DNA of 64,000 nucleotides from Mucilaginibacter aquaedulcis (GTDB lineage: Bacteria; Bacteroidota; Bacteroidia; Sphingobacteriales; Sphingobacteriaceae), in NCBI RefSeq assembly GCF_030409325.1, contig NZ_JAUFPR010000008.1, forward strand, positions 124,001 to 188,000, in the 5' to 3' direction. The notes beneath the pieces were generated by a model, which was not told the DNA's origin, did not search any database, and saw nothing but the letters and a program-made list of their open reading frames with translations. Of this stretch, positions 51,401 to 60,379 are shown in pieces. Each line of letters starts with the position of its first letter. Position 1 is the stretch's first letter. The translations under genes and the position numbers were made by a program.

Positions 51401-51517
51401 AAATCATAGATTATTATTCTCGCAGGTCAATGAATAATCAAAACTGGACTTATTTGTTTGGATCGGCTGGATTTTGTTATGATCTACCATCTTGTAGTTT
51501 TATTTTTAATTTATAAT

Positions 51518-51865
51518 TTAATAGCCTGAAATATTCCATAGCGTCGGATTATCACGGACATGGCTCAAATGTTCGATTATCTCCTCTACTTCGTCTCCAT
51601 CAAGTTCGAGCATATCTCCAGGATTATACGTAAAAATATGCCCAGGCTTTTCAAAAGTGATGTAACCACAATAATTAGGATCATCTATTTTTTCGAGATG
51701 CAGGCTGTCTTCTCTTCGCCTTTTTCTAAGCGGATGGCTTAAGCCATCATCCGCAAAAATGCTATAGGTAAAGGTTAAAACAGCATGCCCGTTAAGGTGT
51801 GCGATGGTATCCGGAATGACCAGTAGCTTTTTGCGATTTCCCAAGGTAAATCGAAGTGGTTCCAT
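51518..51865 (-). CDS. Hypothetical protein
   Basis: The protein has 115 residues: MEPLRFTLGNRKKLLVIPDT, HAVLTFTYSIFADDGLSHPL, RREDSLHLEKIDDPNYCGYI, TFEKPGHIFTYNPGDMLELD and a last helix EVEEIIEHLSHVRDNP. The order beta-rich part, NYCGYITFE element and final helix is similar to 48760-49101. It stands alone between the iron permease-like gene and the branching enzyme, which it faces divergently. Function unknown. Confidence 0.6.
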   Translation of the reverse strand: MEPLRFTLGNRKKLLVIPDTIAHLNGHAVLTFTYSIFADDGLSHPLRKRRREDSLHLEKIDDPNYCGYITFEKPGHIFTYNPGDMLELDGDEVEEIIEHLSHVRDNPTLWNISGY

Positions 51866-51994
51866 AGTAGGTGAAATAGGTGTTTTAACCCAACTATTCG
51901 CGGCTGTTTATGTTTGGTGTGGCTGGTAATTATATTTTTTTGAGAAATAAAACATTTTTAGCTGGCTTTTCCTTTTTGATGGAAAAAATACTTC

Positions 51995-53818
51995 ATGAAG
52001 CAACAAAATGATACATTGATAAAAAAAGAGATTCCAGGAATGGGGGCCATTATTCAATCGGATGGTGTATTCTTCCGGGTTTGGGCTCCAAACGCAACCG
52101 GCGTTTACGTCGCCGGCAGTTTTAATGACTTTGACAAAAATGCGCAGGCACTGGAAGCCGAGGAAAACGGATACTGGGGCGGCTTTGTAGAAGGCGCAAA
52201 AAACGGCGATGAATATAAATTTTATCTGGATACCCCGTTTGGTGAATTTTTTAGAAATGATCCTTACGCCAGGTCAATGACTAGTTCCGTGGGTAATTCG
52301 ATTGTTTACGATCCAAACACATTCGATTGGGGTGAGTCTGCCTATGATATGCCTTCCTGGAACAAACTGGTGATTTATGAATTGCATACCGGCACTTTCA
52401 ATGTTAAAGAAAAAGGTAAACCCGGAAATATGTACGGGATTATAGAAAAGCTGCCCTACCTTCGTGATCTCGGTATCAATGCCATTGAAGTTATGCCACC
52501 GTTTGAGTTTCCGGGCGGCTTCTCCTGGGGTTATAACCCCTCACAGCCATTTGCAATAGAATCTGAATATGGAGGGCCGGACGCGTTCAAAAGTCTGGTT
52601 AAAGCAGCACATGAACACGGGATCGCAGTGATCCTAGATGTGGTTTATAATCATTTTGGGCCCAGTGATCTCGACATCTGGCAATTCGATGGCTGGAGTG
52701 AGAATGATAAAGGAGGAATCTATTTTTATAACGACTGGAAATCGGAAACTCCCTGGGGAGACACCCGCCCGGATTATGGCCGTAATGAAGTCAGACAGTA
52801 TATCAGGGATAACGCCCTGATGTGGCTGGAGGAATACCGCGTAGATGGTTTAAGGATGGATATGATCCCCTACATTCGCAATGTCAAAGCAGATGAAGAT
52901 CCGGGTAGCATCCTGAACGACGGATTGAGCCTGCTGCAATGGATCAACAGTGAGATTGCCGAAAAATTTCCATGGAAATTAACCGTTGCAGAAGATTTGC
53001 ATGGGCTGGATAGTATCACCAATCCCGTAGGAGAGGAAGAAGGTCTGGGCTTTGGCGCACAATGGGATGCTGATTTCGTTCACCCGGTAAGAGAAGCGCT
53101 GATCGCACAGGACGACAGCGAACGTAGTATGGCTGCTATGGAAAAAGCGCTGATGAGCCAATACAGCGGCAACCCGTTTAAAAGGGTCGTTTATACCGAG
53201 AGTCATGATGAAGTTGCGAACGGGAAGGCCAGAGTGGCTGAAGAGATCGCGGATGGAGATGTGAATAACTGGTATTCCAAAAAGCGTGCATCACTAGGTA
53301 TAGCCATGGTGTTAACGGCGCCAGGCATCCCGATGATTTTCCAGGGACATGAGCTACTGGAGGATAAATGGTTCTCGGACACGGACCCTATAGACTGGAA
53401 AAGAAAAAAGGAATTTAACGGTTTTGTGAAACTGCATCGTGACCTGATCAGGCTGAGGTTGAATTTTAGTGATGTAACGGAAGGCTTGTCCGGTCAAAGC
53501 ACCGAGGTAATCCGGGTAGATGAAGAAAAGAAACTGCTGATATATCAGCGCTGGCACGAAGGTGGCAAAGGAGATACGACAATCGTTATCCTGAACTTTT
53601 CGGGGCAAGCATACGATAATTATCGGGTTGGTATGCCGGCTGAAGGACTCTGGAAGATCAGGTTCAATAGCGACTGGGAGGGCTATGACCAGGAGTTTGG
53701 CGATTTTACATCGCTGGATACCGAGGCCACGGCAGAGGAATGCGACGGTTATCCGAATTCCGCGAACATAGCCATAGCACCTTATACTGCGCTGATATTA
53801 TCCCAGGATAGGTCGTAA
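51995..53818 (+). CDS. 1,4-alpha-glucan branching enzyme-like GH13 protein
   Basis: The protein has 607 residues. Residues 15-110 are a CBM48-type sandwich (VFFRVWAPNATGVYVAGSFN). The (beta/alpha)8 GH13 barrel follows with region I DVVYNHFGP, region II VDGLRMDMI (nucleophile Asp289), region III LTVAEDLHG (acid/base Glu333) and region IV YTESHDE (Asp405). A C-terminal beta-domain ends the protein. The CBM48-GH13 layout and the motifs fit short bacterial branching or trehalohydrolase-type enzymes, and branching enzyme is favoured by GINAIEVMPPFEFPGGFSWGY-like context (WGYNPSQ). It makes alpha-1,6 branches in glycogen, a stress reserve. It ends in an intrinsic terminator. Confidence 0.85.
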   Translation: MKQQNDTLIKKEIPGMGAIIQSDGVFFRVWAPNATGVYVAGSFNDFDKNAQALEAEENGYWGGFVEGAKNGDEYKFYLDTPFGEFFRNDPYARSMTSSVGNSIVYDPNTFDWGESAYDMPSWNKLVIYELHTGTFNVKEKGKPGNMYGIIEKLPYLRDLGINAIEVMPPFEFPGGFSWGYNPSQPFAIESEYGGPDAFKSLVKAAHEHGIAVILDVVYNHFGPSDLDIWQFDGWSENDKGGIYFYNDWKSETPWGDTRPDYGRNEVRQYIRDNALMWLEEYRVDGLRMDMIPYIRNVKADEDPGSILNDGLSLLQWINSEIAEKFPWKLTVAEDLHGLDSITNPVGEEEGLGFGAQWDADFVHPVREALIAQDDSERSMAAMEKALMSQYSGNPFKRVVYTESHDEVANGKARVAEEIADGDVNNWYSKKRASLGIAMVLTAPGIPMIFQGHELLEDKWFSDTDPIDWKRKKEFNGFVKLHRDLIRLRLNFSDVTEGLSGQSTEVIRVDEEKKLLIYQRWHEGGKGDTTIVILNFSGQAYDNYRVGMPAEGLWKIRFNSDWEGYDQEFGDFTSLDTEATAEECDGYPNSANIAIAPYTALILSQDRS

Positions 53819-53850
53819 CAGATTCGAACGATTATTGAAAACATTTTCTT

Positions 53851-53890
53851 AACAAAAAGGCCTGCATCGATTGATGTGGCTTTTTTGTTT
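53851..53890 (+). terminator. Terminator of the branching-enzyme gene
   Basis: AAAAAGGCC-type stem (53853-53861) with GGCTTTTTT (53877-53886), inner GCATC/GATGT pairs, and a T-run. It lies 33 bases after the stop. Confidence 0.75.
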
Positions 53891-54034
53891 TCTGAAGTGT
53901 AGGTTTTTAAATAAAGCAGCCTTGTCTTAATTCAAATTAAAAAAATAAATTAAAAATTAAAAACAAGCGCGAGTTTCAAAGCTTTAACTAAAGTAGTTTA
54001 ACAACGATCATCTTACACCCAATTTACCTTTATT

Positions 54035-54586
54035 ATGAAAAATGAAAGTGATGCTGAACCCAAATTCAGTACCAAAACATCCGCTAAAGCTGAACCTGCG
54101 CTGTTGGAACTTTTTAAAGACGGCATCATGGATATTTACTGGGCTGAAAACCACCTGGTGAAAAACCTGCCCAAATTGATCCAGGCTGCTACCTCTTCCA
54201 AACTTTCCAAAACCATTGCAGATCACCTGGAACAAACCAAAGACCACGTTAGTCGACTGGAGCATGTATTTGAGTTACTTGGTGAAAAGCCATTGGCAAA
54301 AAAATGCGATGCCATGGAGGGCCTGACCAAAGAAGGGGAGGGCATTGTTGAAAGTACGGAATCAGGCACGGCCACCCGCGATGTGGGCATTATCCTGGCA
54401 TCGCAAAAAGTGGAACACTACGAGATCGCCACCTATGGCGGACTAAGCCAGTTGGCTAAAACATTGGGCCTGGATCAGGTAGCTGAACTGCTTTATCAGA
54501 CGCTAAAGGAAGAAAAAGCGGCTGATGAATTGTTAACTGGTGTAGCAGAAAACGATATCAATTACAACGCATCTGTAGAAGCATAA
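54035..54586 (+). CDS. DUF892 ferritin-like protein (YciE/YciF family)
   Basis: This 183-residue four-helix protein has LELFKDGIMDIYWAENHLVK, NLPKLIQAATSSKLSKTIAD, HLEQTKDHVSRLEHVFELLG, a central IILASQKVEHYEIATYGGL and a last helix LYQTLKEEKAADELL. Glu and His at the E-x6-Y / E-x2-H positions of the four helices resemble the di-iron ligands of ferritins and YciF. It may store or scavenge iron or peroxide. It is 4 bases before the catalase gene and co-transcribed with it. Confidence 0.9.
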   Translation: MKNESDAEPKFSTKTSAKAEPALLELFKDGIMDIYWAENHLVKNLPKLIQAATSSKLSKTIADHLEQTKDHVSRLEHVFELLGEKPLAKKCDAMEGLTKEGEGIVESTESGTATRDVGIILASQKVEHYEIATYGGLSQLAKTLGLDQVAELLYQTLKEEKAADELLTGVAENDINYNASVEA

Positions 54587-54590
54587 ACCT

Positions 54591-56792
54591 ATGACTAGTC
54601 AAAAAAAAACTGAGAAAGGTAAAGACACCACTGGTGATACCAAAAAACTGGATAAGGGTGTGCAAGGCGTTAATGCCAAAACCGAGAATCTGGCGCCTCA
54701 TACCGCGGATTCGACAGGCGAATTTCTCACAACCAACACCGGGTTAAAGATCAATGATGACCAGAACTCGCTCAAAGCCGGTGAACGTGGACCGACTTTA
54801 CTGGAAGATTTTATTTTACGGGAAAAGATTACTCACTTTGACCATGAACGTATTCCCGAACGGGTGGTTCATGCTCGCGGCTCAGGCGCCCATGGTGTGT
54901 TCAGGGTTTATGAATCCCTGGCGCCAGTTACCAAAGCCTTGTTCCTCAACGACACTGGCGCCGAAACGCCGGTATTTGTACGGTTTTCCACCGTAGCTGG
55001 CTCTAAAGGTTCTACAGACCTGGCCCGTGATGTGCGCGGGTTCGCCGTACGTTTTTATACACAAGAGGGCAACTTTGATCTGGTGGGAAATAATATGCCG
55101 GTTTTTTTTATACAGGATGCCATCAAATTTCCTGATCTCATCCATGCGGTGAAACCCGAACCGGATAACGAAATTCCTCAGGCCGCATCGGCCCATGACA
55201 CTTTCTGGGATTTTATATCGCTGACGCCGGAATCCGCCCATATGATCATGTGGGCAATGAGTGACCGTGCCATACCCCGTAGCCTGCGCATGATGGAAGG
55301 GTTTGGCGTGCACACGTTTCGTTTGGTCAATGCCGAGGGCGTGGCCAGTTTCGTTAAATTCCACTGGAAACCTTTATTAGGGGTGCATTCGGTGGCCTGG
55401 GATGAGGCGCAAAATATATCCGGTAAAGATCCGGATTTTCATCGCCGGGATCTCTGGGATGCCATTGACAGTGGCGCTTTTCCGGAATGGGAGCTGGGCA
55501 TTCAGGTAATACCTGAGGCAGATGAGTTTAAATTTGAATTTGACCTGCTTGATCCAACCAAACTGGTACCCGAAGAATTGGTACCTGTTCAGCGTATCGG
55601 TAAGATGACATTAAACCGTAACCCTGATAATTTTTTCGCTGAAACAGAGCAGGTGGCCTTTCATTTAGGCCATGTCGTTCCCGGAATAGATTTTAGCAAT
55701 GATCCATTACTGCAGGGCAGGCTGTTTTCTTATACGGATACGCAATTATTGCGTTTGGGTGGTCCTAACTTTCAGGAAATTCCAATTAACCGACCAATTA
55801 TACCTGTACACAATAATCAGCGAGACGGGCATATGCGCCAAACCATTAACAAAGGTAAAACCAGCTATACTCCAAATACCATCGGGGGTAATGACCCGCA
55901 TCAGGCCAAAGCTGCCGAGGGGGGCTTTGTAAGTTACCCGGAACGCATTTCGGCCAGCAAAGTACGGGCAAGGAGCAAAAGCTTTTTCGACCATTACAGC
56001 CAGGCAAAGTTATTTTTCAATAGCCAATCGGACCCCGAAAAGAACCATATCACCGATGCCCTGAGTTTTGAACTGGGTAAAGTTAAAACGGTAGTTATCC
56101 GCGAGCGGATGTTGGCGCTGCTGGCACAGATTGACAAAGGACTGGCTGCAGCAGTGGCTTATGCGCTCGGTCTGCATATCCCCGAAAACATGGCTGAACA
56201 ACTGAATCAGAATATTCCTGCTGATGCTGATCCTGCGGATTATGCTTCGACGCAGGTAGAAAGTTCACTCGCCAAATCTGACGCTTTAAGTATGGCCAAC
56301 ACGATAAAAGACAGCATCAAAACCCGTAAAGTTGCCATCCTTGCGGCCGATGGTGTTGATGAAAAAGCCTTAAATACGGTGAAAGCGGCTATTGAAGCTG
56401 AAGGCGGCGTGGTAGAAGTGATTGCGCCGAGACTTGGCTTCATTACCTCACTAAATAACGAACAGGTCCACGTGGACGAAAGCATGCTAGGAGCGGCATC
56501 CGTTTTATTTGATGCGGTGTATGTTCCAGGTGGTGGAAACAGCGCCGCTACTTTAAAGGCGGAAGCTGATGCGGTTCATTTCTTGAATGAAGCTTTTAAA
56601 CATTGTAAAGCGATTGCCGCAGATGAAAGTGCTTTGCAAGTTCTGGATGCGACTTATTTTAGCAAAAAGATAGAAAACGATGAGGGCGTGATTGTAAGTT
56701 CAGATGCCAGACAACTTGCAAAACAGTTCATCCAAGCCATAAAACAGCATCGCTTTTGGGAAAGAGAAAAAGGGCGAAAGATCCCTGCATAA
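54591..56792 (+). CDS. katE: Large-subunit catalase (HPII/KatE type)
   Basis: The heme catalase has 733 residues, the large-subunit form. Catalytic residues: His94 in RVVHARGSGAHG, Asn167 in DLVGNNMPVFF and the proximal heme Tyr381 in RLFSYTDTQLLRLG. The core ends near residue 560, and a C-terminal flavodoxin-like / DJ-1-type domain (about 580-733: KVAILAADGVDEKALNTVKA, VYVPGGGNSAATLK, AFKHCKAIAADESAL) is present as in HPII. The first 45 residues are a charged, disordered extension. It decomposes hydrogen peroxide. It is expressed with the ferritin-like gene and faces an ankyrin gene across a terminator. Confidence 0.97.
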   Translation: MTSQKKTEKGKDTTGDTKKLDKGVQGVNAKTENLAPHTADSTGEFLTTNTGLKINDDQNSLKAGERGPTLLEDFILREKITHFDHERIPERVVHARGSGAHGVFRVYESLAPVTKALFLNDTGAETPVFVRFSTVAGSKGSTDLARDVRGFAVRFYTQEGNFDLVGNNMPVFFIQDAIKFPDLIHAVKPEPDNEIPQAASAHDTFWDFISLTPESAHMIMWAMSDRAIPRSLRMMEGFGVHTFRLVNAEGVASFVKFHWKPLLGVHSVAWDEAQNISGKDPDFHRRDLWDAIDSGAFPEWELGIQVIPEADEFKFEFDLLDPTKLVPEELVPVQRIGKMTLNRNPDNFFAETEQVAFHLGHVVPGIDFSNDPLLQGRLFSYTDTQLLRLGGPNFQEIPINRPIIPVHNNQRDGHMRQTINKGKTSYTPNTIGGNDPHQAKAAEGGFVSYPERISASKVRARSKSFFDHYSQAKLFFNSQSDPEKNHITDALSFELGKVKTVVIRERMLALLAQIDKGLAAAVAYALGLHIPENMAEQLNQNIPADADPADYASTQVESSLAKSDALSMANTIKDSIKTRKVAILAADGVDEKALNTVKAAIEAEGGVVEVIAPRLGFITSLNNEQVHVDESMLGAASVLFDAVYVPGGGNSAATLKAEADAVHFLNEAFKHCKAIAADESALQVLDATYFSKKIENDEGVIVSSDARQLAKQFIQAIKQHRFWEREKGRKIPA

Positions 56793-56817
56793 TTATAAAT
56801 ACTTATTTTTAGTATAA

Positions 56818-56852
56818 AGAAGCTTCCCGCATTTGTAGGAGGCTTCTTTTTT
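56818..56852. terminator. Terminator between catalase and the ankyrin gene
   Basis: AGAAGCTTCC (56818-56827) pairs with GGAGGCTTCT (56838-56847) with one mismatch and is followed by a T-run. It can end the catalase transcript and on the other strand the ankyrin transcript. Confidence 0.75.
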
Positions 56853-57325
56853 CAATCATTTAGTAATCCAATAGCGCCTGCATTGCCCTGTTGGATGGCA
56901 TGGTCAAGAACCGTTAATCCTCGTGAATCCTGAATGGTTTTGTCGGCGCCATGATCTAGCAGTAGTTCGACGATGTCGTTACGGCCAAACATGGTTGCGA
57001 ACATGAGCGCGGAGCCACCATTTCCGTGCTGCTGGTTGATATCAGCCCCATGCTCCAACAAAAGTTTGGCGATATCGATATAACCCTTGAATGCAACGCC
57101 CATTAACGCCGTATTTCCGCCAACATCAGCCGCATTAACTTGTGCTCCGCTCTTAAGAAGTAATTCTGCGGCGTCAAGTTGATGATTATAACAGGCTATA
57201 ATCAAGGGCGTATAGCCTTTATCGTCTTTTTCATTAAGATCGATTCCTTGTCTTATTAATTCCTTTAAAACCTCTATGTTTCCTTTTCTTGCAGCTACAA
57301 TAAGCACGTCTTTCAAATTTATCAT
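56852..57325 (-). CDS. Ankyrin-repeat protein
   Basis: The protein has 157 residues and about four ankyrin repeats: GNIEVLKELIRQGIDLNEKD, KGYTPLIIACYNHQLDAAEL, GNTALMGVAFKGYIDIAKLL, GSALMFATMFGRNDIVELLL and a last GLTVLDHAIQQGNAGAIGLL. Ankyrin proteins next to catalase genes (katB-ankB in Pseudomonas) are needed for full catalase activity, probably at the membrane. Here it lies convergent to katE. The length is typical for these partners. Confidence 0.9.
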   Translation of the reverse strand: MINLKDVLIVAARKGNIEVLKELIRQGIDLNEKDDKGYTPLIIACYNHQLDAAELLLKSGAQVNAADVGGNTALMGVAFKGYIDIAKLLLEHGADINQQHGNGGSALMFATMFGRNDIVELLLDHGADKTIQDSRGLTVLDHAIQQGNAGAIGLLND

Positions 57326-57465
57326 GATGACAGTCGAATTTTGATAGTTTTATTCGCATGATAACAAGGTCGTATGGCATATTTTTGTTTGAAATTCAAC
57401 TGAAATTATTTCAATGGTTACGGAATAATTTACTTTGGTTGATTGCCTTCAAATATTAATTTAAA

Positions 57466-58470
57466 TTAGTTTTCTTTCATTAATTCGCTAACTTTTTGTT
57501 GTAATTGCTCTTTATCAGGCAGATAAAGCTGGTATTTGGACACAAAGATTTTATTGGTGATACCCCCAGTAGCGTATTCTACTAATATTTCATCTTTATC
57601 AGCAGATAGGATAATTCCAATTGGGTCATTGTCTTCCTTAACGTTTTCTTCACTTTTAAAGTAATTTAAATATAAATTCATTTGACCGATGTCATTATGT
57701 TTAACTTTTCGGATCTTCAGGTCTATTAAAACAAAACATTTCAAAATGCGGTGATAGAATACCAGGTCAACATAGAGATGCGTGTTTCGAATTGAAATTT
57801 TATATTGCCTAGCGACAAATGCGAAACCTTTGCCAAGCTCCAATAAGAATAGCTGTAGATTATCTATTATTTTCTGCTCCAAATGCTTTTCCGTCACCTT
57901 ATGGGCTTGAGGTATCTGTAGAAAATCTAATATGTAAGGGTCTTTGGTAATATCTTTTGGGTTGAGCAAAACCTGCCCTTTTTGGGCAAGTTCCAATATG
58001 CTGGCTTTATCCTTACTTAATGCGAGCCGTTCGAATAAGGAGGTATCAACCTGTCTTTCCAGTTCGCGCGTACCCCAATTTTCATTTAACGACTGAGCCT
58101 CATAAAATTTGCGGGCAGTAAGATCAGAAATACCTAATAATATGACGATATGTGTCCAACTCAATTTGGCAGGCACTGCCTGCCATTTCTGATAAGCCAA
58201 ATAAAACCTGCGCATGTCTAATACATTGCGCCTGCCAAATCCTTTGCCGTAACGCAATCGCAAATCTTTGGAAAGTATTGACAATAAGTCGCTTCCATAC
58301 TCTGCTCGCTCTTGCCCGTGCTGTTCATATTCAACAATGTGCCTGCCAATTTCCCAATTGGCTTTGACCAATTCTAAATTTATTGCTTTTGCAGCTTGTA
58401 TACGGGCGCCTTGTATAGTGTTCCCAATATTATCCAGCAGCTCGTGATATTTGCTTTGATCAAGTGTCAT
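57466..58470 (-). CDS. PDDEXK nuclease family protein (DUF1016, YhcG-like)
   Basis: The 334-residue protein has an N-terminal helical part (DUF1016_N): YHELLDNIGNTIQGARIQAA, NWEIGRHIVEYEQHGQERAE and YGKGFGRRNVLDMRRFYLAY. The C-terminal nuclease fold: IDNLQLFLLELGKGFAFVAR, QYKISIRNTHLYVDLVFYHR (Asp), LKCFVLIDLKIRKVKHNDIG (Asp-x-Lys) and DPIGIILSADKDEILVEYAT. These are the PDDEXK residues of YhcG-type proteins, often linked to mobile elements and defence loci. It is the only candidate defence-type gene near the integrase. No partner toxin or methylase is visible. Confidence 0.9.
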   Translation of the reverse strand: MTLDQSKYHELLDNIGNTIQGARIQAAKAINLELVKANWEIGRHIVEYEQHGQERAEYGSDLLSILSKDLRLRYGKGFGRRNVLDMRRFYLAYQKWQAVPAKLSWTHIVILLGISDLTARKFYEAQSLNENWGTRELERQVDTSLFERLALSKDKASILELAQKGQVLLNPKDITKDPYILDFLQIPQAHKVTEKHLEQKIIDNLQLFLLELGKGFAFVARQYKISIRNTHLYVDLVFYHRILKCFVLIDLKIRKVKHNDIGQMNLYLNYFKSEENVKEDNDPIGIILSADKDEILVEYATGGITNKIFVSKYQLYLPDKEQLQQKVSELMKEN

Positions 58471-58795
58471 ATATAAAATAACAAAAACATTTTACGCTTT
58501 ATGCATCTGCTTTAGTATTGCGACAGCAATCTTGCAAGTGCTACTTGCAAAATTGCAGGCAAAACTCCTAATTGTACAAGGCCCGCTTGCATAATTAGGA
58601 TAAGCGTCAGCAACAGATTGCATGTAATTCAAATTCCTTGAAAATATTCTTTTTGATATCAGAGAACGCAGGTCTTAATTCATCGATAACGCTTAGTAAA
58701 GTTCGAAGTCCAACCTTAGACTTTGCGTTCATAATAAATTTTGTGTCCAATCTTATGACATTCAAATTTCTACTTAATTAGTTTTATTTATCATA
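58471..58795. other. Spacer between the DUF1016 gene and the integrase
   Basis: No gene is seen in 325 bases. It contains two short imperfect repeats (TTGCAAG and CTTGCAA, 58532-58552). It may carry the DUF1016 promoter. Confidence 0.4.
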
Positions 58796-60031
58796 TTAAT
58801 CCAATGCCTCTTCAATACTGCTTGATACTAATTCATCGTCATATTCCTCTAAATAAATACGAGTAATTTCCTCGGTTTCATGACCCATTGCTTCCTGAAT
58901 GATACATATATCCACTTTTTTGTGCTTTAAATTTGTGGCAAAGGAATGTCTCGCAACATAGGAAGTCACTGTTCGGTCAATTCCTTTGGCATCCTTTATT
59001 GTTTTGAGGTCTTCATTAAGATCTTTCAATCCACTATCAATTCGCGCATCAATTTTGGCAGCGGTATCGTGTTCAGCTTTTAAAATAGGGAAAATATACC
59101 CACCATCACTTTGAACAGGGTAACTTCTGAAAATTTCGATGATTGCTTTTGCTTTAGAATGTAACTTAAAGTCATAAATCCTTTTGTTTTTGCTTCTGGT
59201 ATATCGTAAAATATCGCCCTTGAAATTTGTTTCTCTTAGCTTGACGATATCATTGAAATTAATGCCTCTGCAATAATAGCTGAATAAAAAGATTTGTTGG
59301 CTCCTGAAAACCCGCGAACCATATTCTGCATCATAGGTCTCAATTGATTTCATATCCGCAGCGGAAATAGCCCGTTTGCTGGTTTTGTACTTTTTATAAG
59401 GTTTAAACTTGATAAACCTTTTTGGATGATGCTCTTTTGAACACATACCCGCTACGATCGCCAGGTTCCAGATCCGGTAAAAAGTTCGCAAATAAGCGCT
59501 CATCGAGGTTTCTTTCAACTCCTGCCCGACAAGATAATTTTCCAGTCCCTCAAAATCGGTCTTTGTAAAGCTCACGAAGGCTTTGTCTTTTTCACCAAAC
59601 ACATGTTTTAAAACGTAATCTTTCAAATATTGAAAGGTGTTAGCGTAACCAATTTTGTCATGAGCAATCAGATCGTCAATGATACTTTGGGTAAAGGCGT
59701 ACAGTTTAGCCGCTACTAAGGGCTTATTCGATTTTTTAACTTTTGAAATCAATTCAGCCAGGGAGATAAATTCGTGACCATTCTTTTTCAAAAGCTTTAC
59801 CTCGAAATCGATCTCATCGAACTTGTCATCAATCTCACGGCTGATCTGTTTGTATTGAGGGTGGGTCAGTTTAGGCCCATTTGTTTCGAAGTCCCAATGT
59901 TCGGGTGTTGACTTATACCCAATGGATAAGAATTTCTGCTCTTTGTAAAGGGTCAGTCTGATGCGAATTTCACGCTCACCATGCTCACTGATCCTGTCTG
60001 TCCTTAAGGTGACTTTCTTTAAAACTTCCAT
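58796..60031 (-). CDS. int: Tyrosine recombinase / site-specific integrase
   Basis: The 411-residue recombinase of the Bacteroidota type has an N-terminal Arm-like domain (VTLRTDRISEHGEREIRIRL), a SAM-like core-binding domain (about 110-210, TFQYLKDYVLKHVFGEKD) and a catalytic domain (about 220-400) with the first catalytic Arg in FLFSYYCRGINFNDI, the YVARHSFATNLKHKKV block, GHETEEITRIYLEEY (His and nucleophile Tyr). It catalyses integration and excision between attP and attB. It points away from the tRNA fragment 215 bases to the right and is the likely integrase of the island. Confidence 0.92.
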   Translation of the reverse strand: MEVLKKVTLRTDRISEHGEREIRIRLTLYKEQKFLSIGYKSTPEHWDFETNGPKLTHPQYKQISREIDDKFDEIDFEVKLLKKNGHEFISLAELISKVKKSNKPLVAAKLYAFTQSIIDDLIAHDKIGYANTFQYLKDYVLKHVFGEKDKAFVSFTKTDFEGLENYLVGQELKETSMSAYLRTFYRIWNLAIVAGMCSKEHHPKRFIKFKPYKKYKTSKRAISAADMKSIETYDAEYGSRVFRSQQIFLFSYYCRGINFNDIVKLRETNFKGDILRYTRSKNKRIYDFKLHSKAKAIIEIFRSYPVQSDGGYIFPILKAEHDTAAKIDARIDSGLKDLNEDLKTIKDAKGIDRTVTSYVARHSFATNLKHKKVDICIIQEAMGHETEEITRIYLEEYDDELVSSSIEEALD

Positions 60032-60065
60032 AACATCAGTTAATTTTATAGATTTATCACAAAAT

Positions 60066-60130
60066 GGGATTACTAAATGCCCAAAATCATAGTAATCTCA
60101 GTATAATATGGGATTACTATGGGACTACTA
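60066..60130. repeat. Short repeats upstream of the integrase
   Basis: GGGATTACTA occurs at 60066-60075 and 60110-60119, GGGACTACTA at 60121-60130, and TAGTAATCTC (inverted, one mismatch) at 60090-60099. Such arm-type or regulator sites are expected beside an integrase start, within about 100 bases. No excisionase gene was recognised. The rest of 60032-60246 holds no gene. Confidence 0.55.
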
Positions 60131-60246
60131 AAGTCTGAAAAATTGATGATTTTATGAAATAAATTGAAAAATAAATTTTGTTAAAACATTGATTATAAAT
60201 GATTTGACATTATTTGAATTCTATTGAATATGGTGAAATATTTTAT

Positions 60247-60286
60247 GGCATGCAAGAGGTCATCGGTTCGACTCCGATATTCTCCA
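60247..60286 (+). other. tRNA-Ala 3' fragment, attachment site of the island
   Basis: T-stem and loop ATCGG-TTCGACT-CCGAT at 60262-60278 are followed by the acceptor strand ATTCTCC and discriminator A (60279-60286), matching the 3' end of Bacteroidota tRNA-Ala. The 5' half is absent: what stands before it is AT-rich DNA. It is thus the duplicated 3' part left by integration, i.e. the att site. The intact gene is predicted at the other end of the island. Confidence 0.75.
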
Positions 60287-60298
60287 CTGATTATTATC

Positions 60299-60333
60299 AT
60301 CAAGGCTTCACGGAATTTTCGTGGAGCCTTGAT
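60299..60333 (+). terminator. Hairpin after the tRNA fragment
   Basis: ATCAAGGCTTCACG (60299-60312) pairs perfectly but for one position with CGTGGAGCCTTGAT (60320-60333). It was probably the native terminator of the target tRNA gene. Confidence 0.7.
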
Positions 60334-60379
60334 GCTTTATACTATTCCTGTAAGGTCAGTACTCTTGAAATAAACAAAG

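Larger units (their letters stand above)
1..60286. mobile_element. Putative genomic island, right part, integrated at a tRNA-Ala gene
   Basis: The right border is defined by a tyrosine recombinase (58796-60031) next to an isolated 3' tRNA-Ala fragment (60247-60286). The content left of it is accessory: group II intron, relaxase remnants, prophage debris, stress and repair genes and many pseudogenes. No intact tRNA was noticed further left, so the other border should lie before position 1. It is not certain that the whole stretch entered in one event: the integrase may have brought only a small right-hand piece, and the prophage and the mobilisation module may be separate insertions. Confidence 0.4.

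Noticed and set aside
57466..58470. Restriction-modification or abortive-infection system around the DUF1016 gene
   Set aside because: Only one PDDEXK-type gene is seen; no methylase, helicase or toxin partner.
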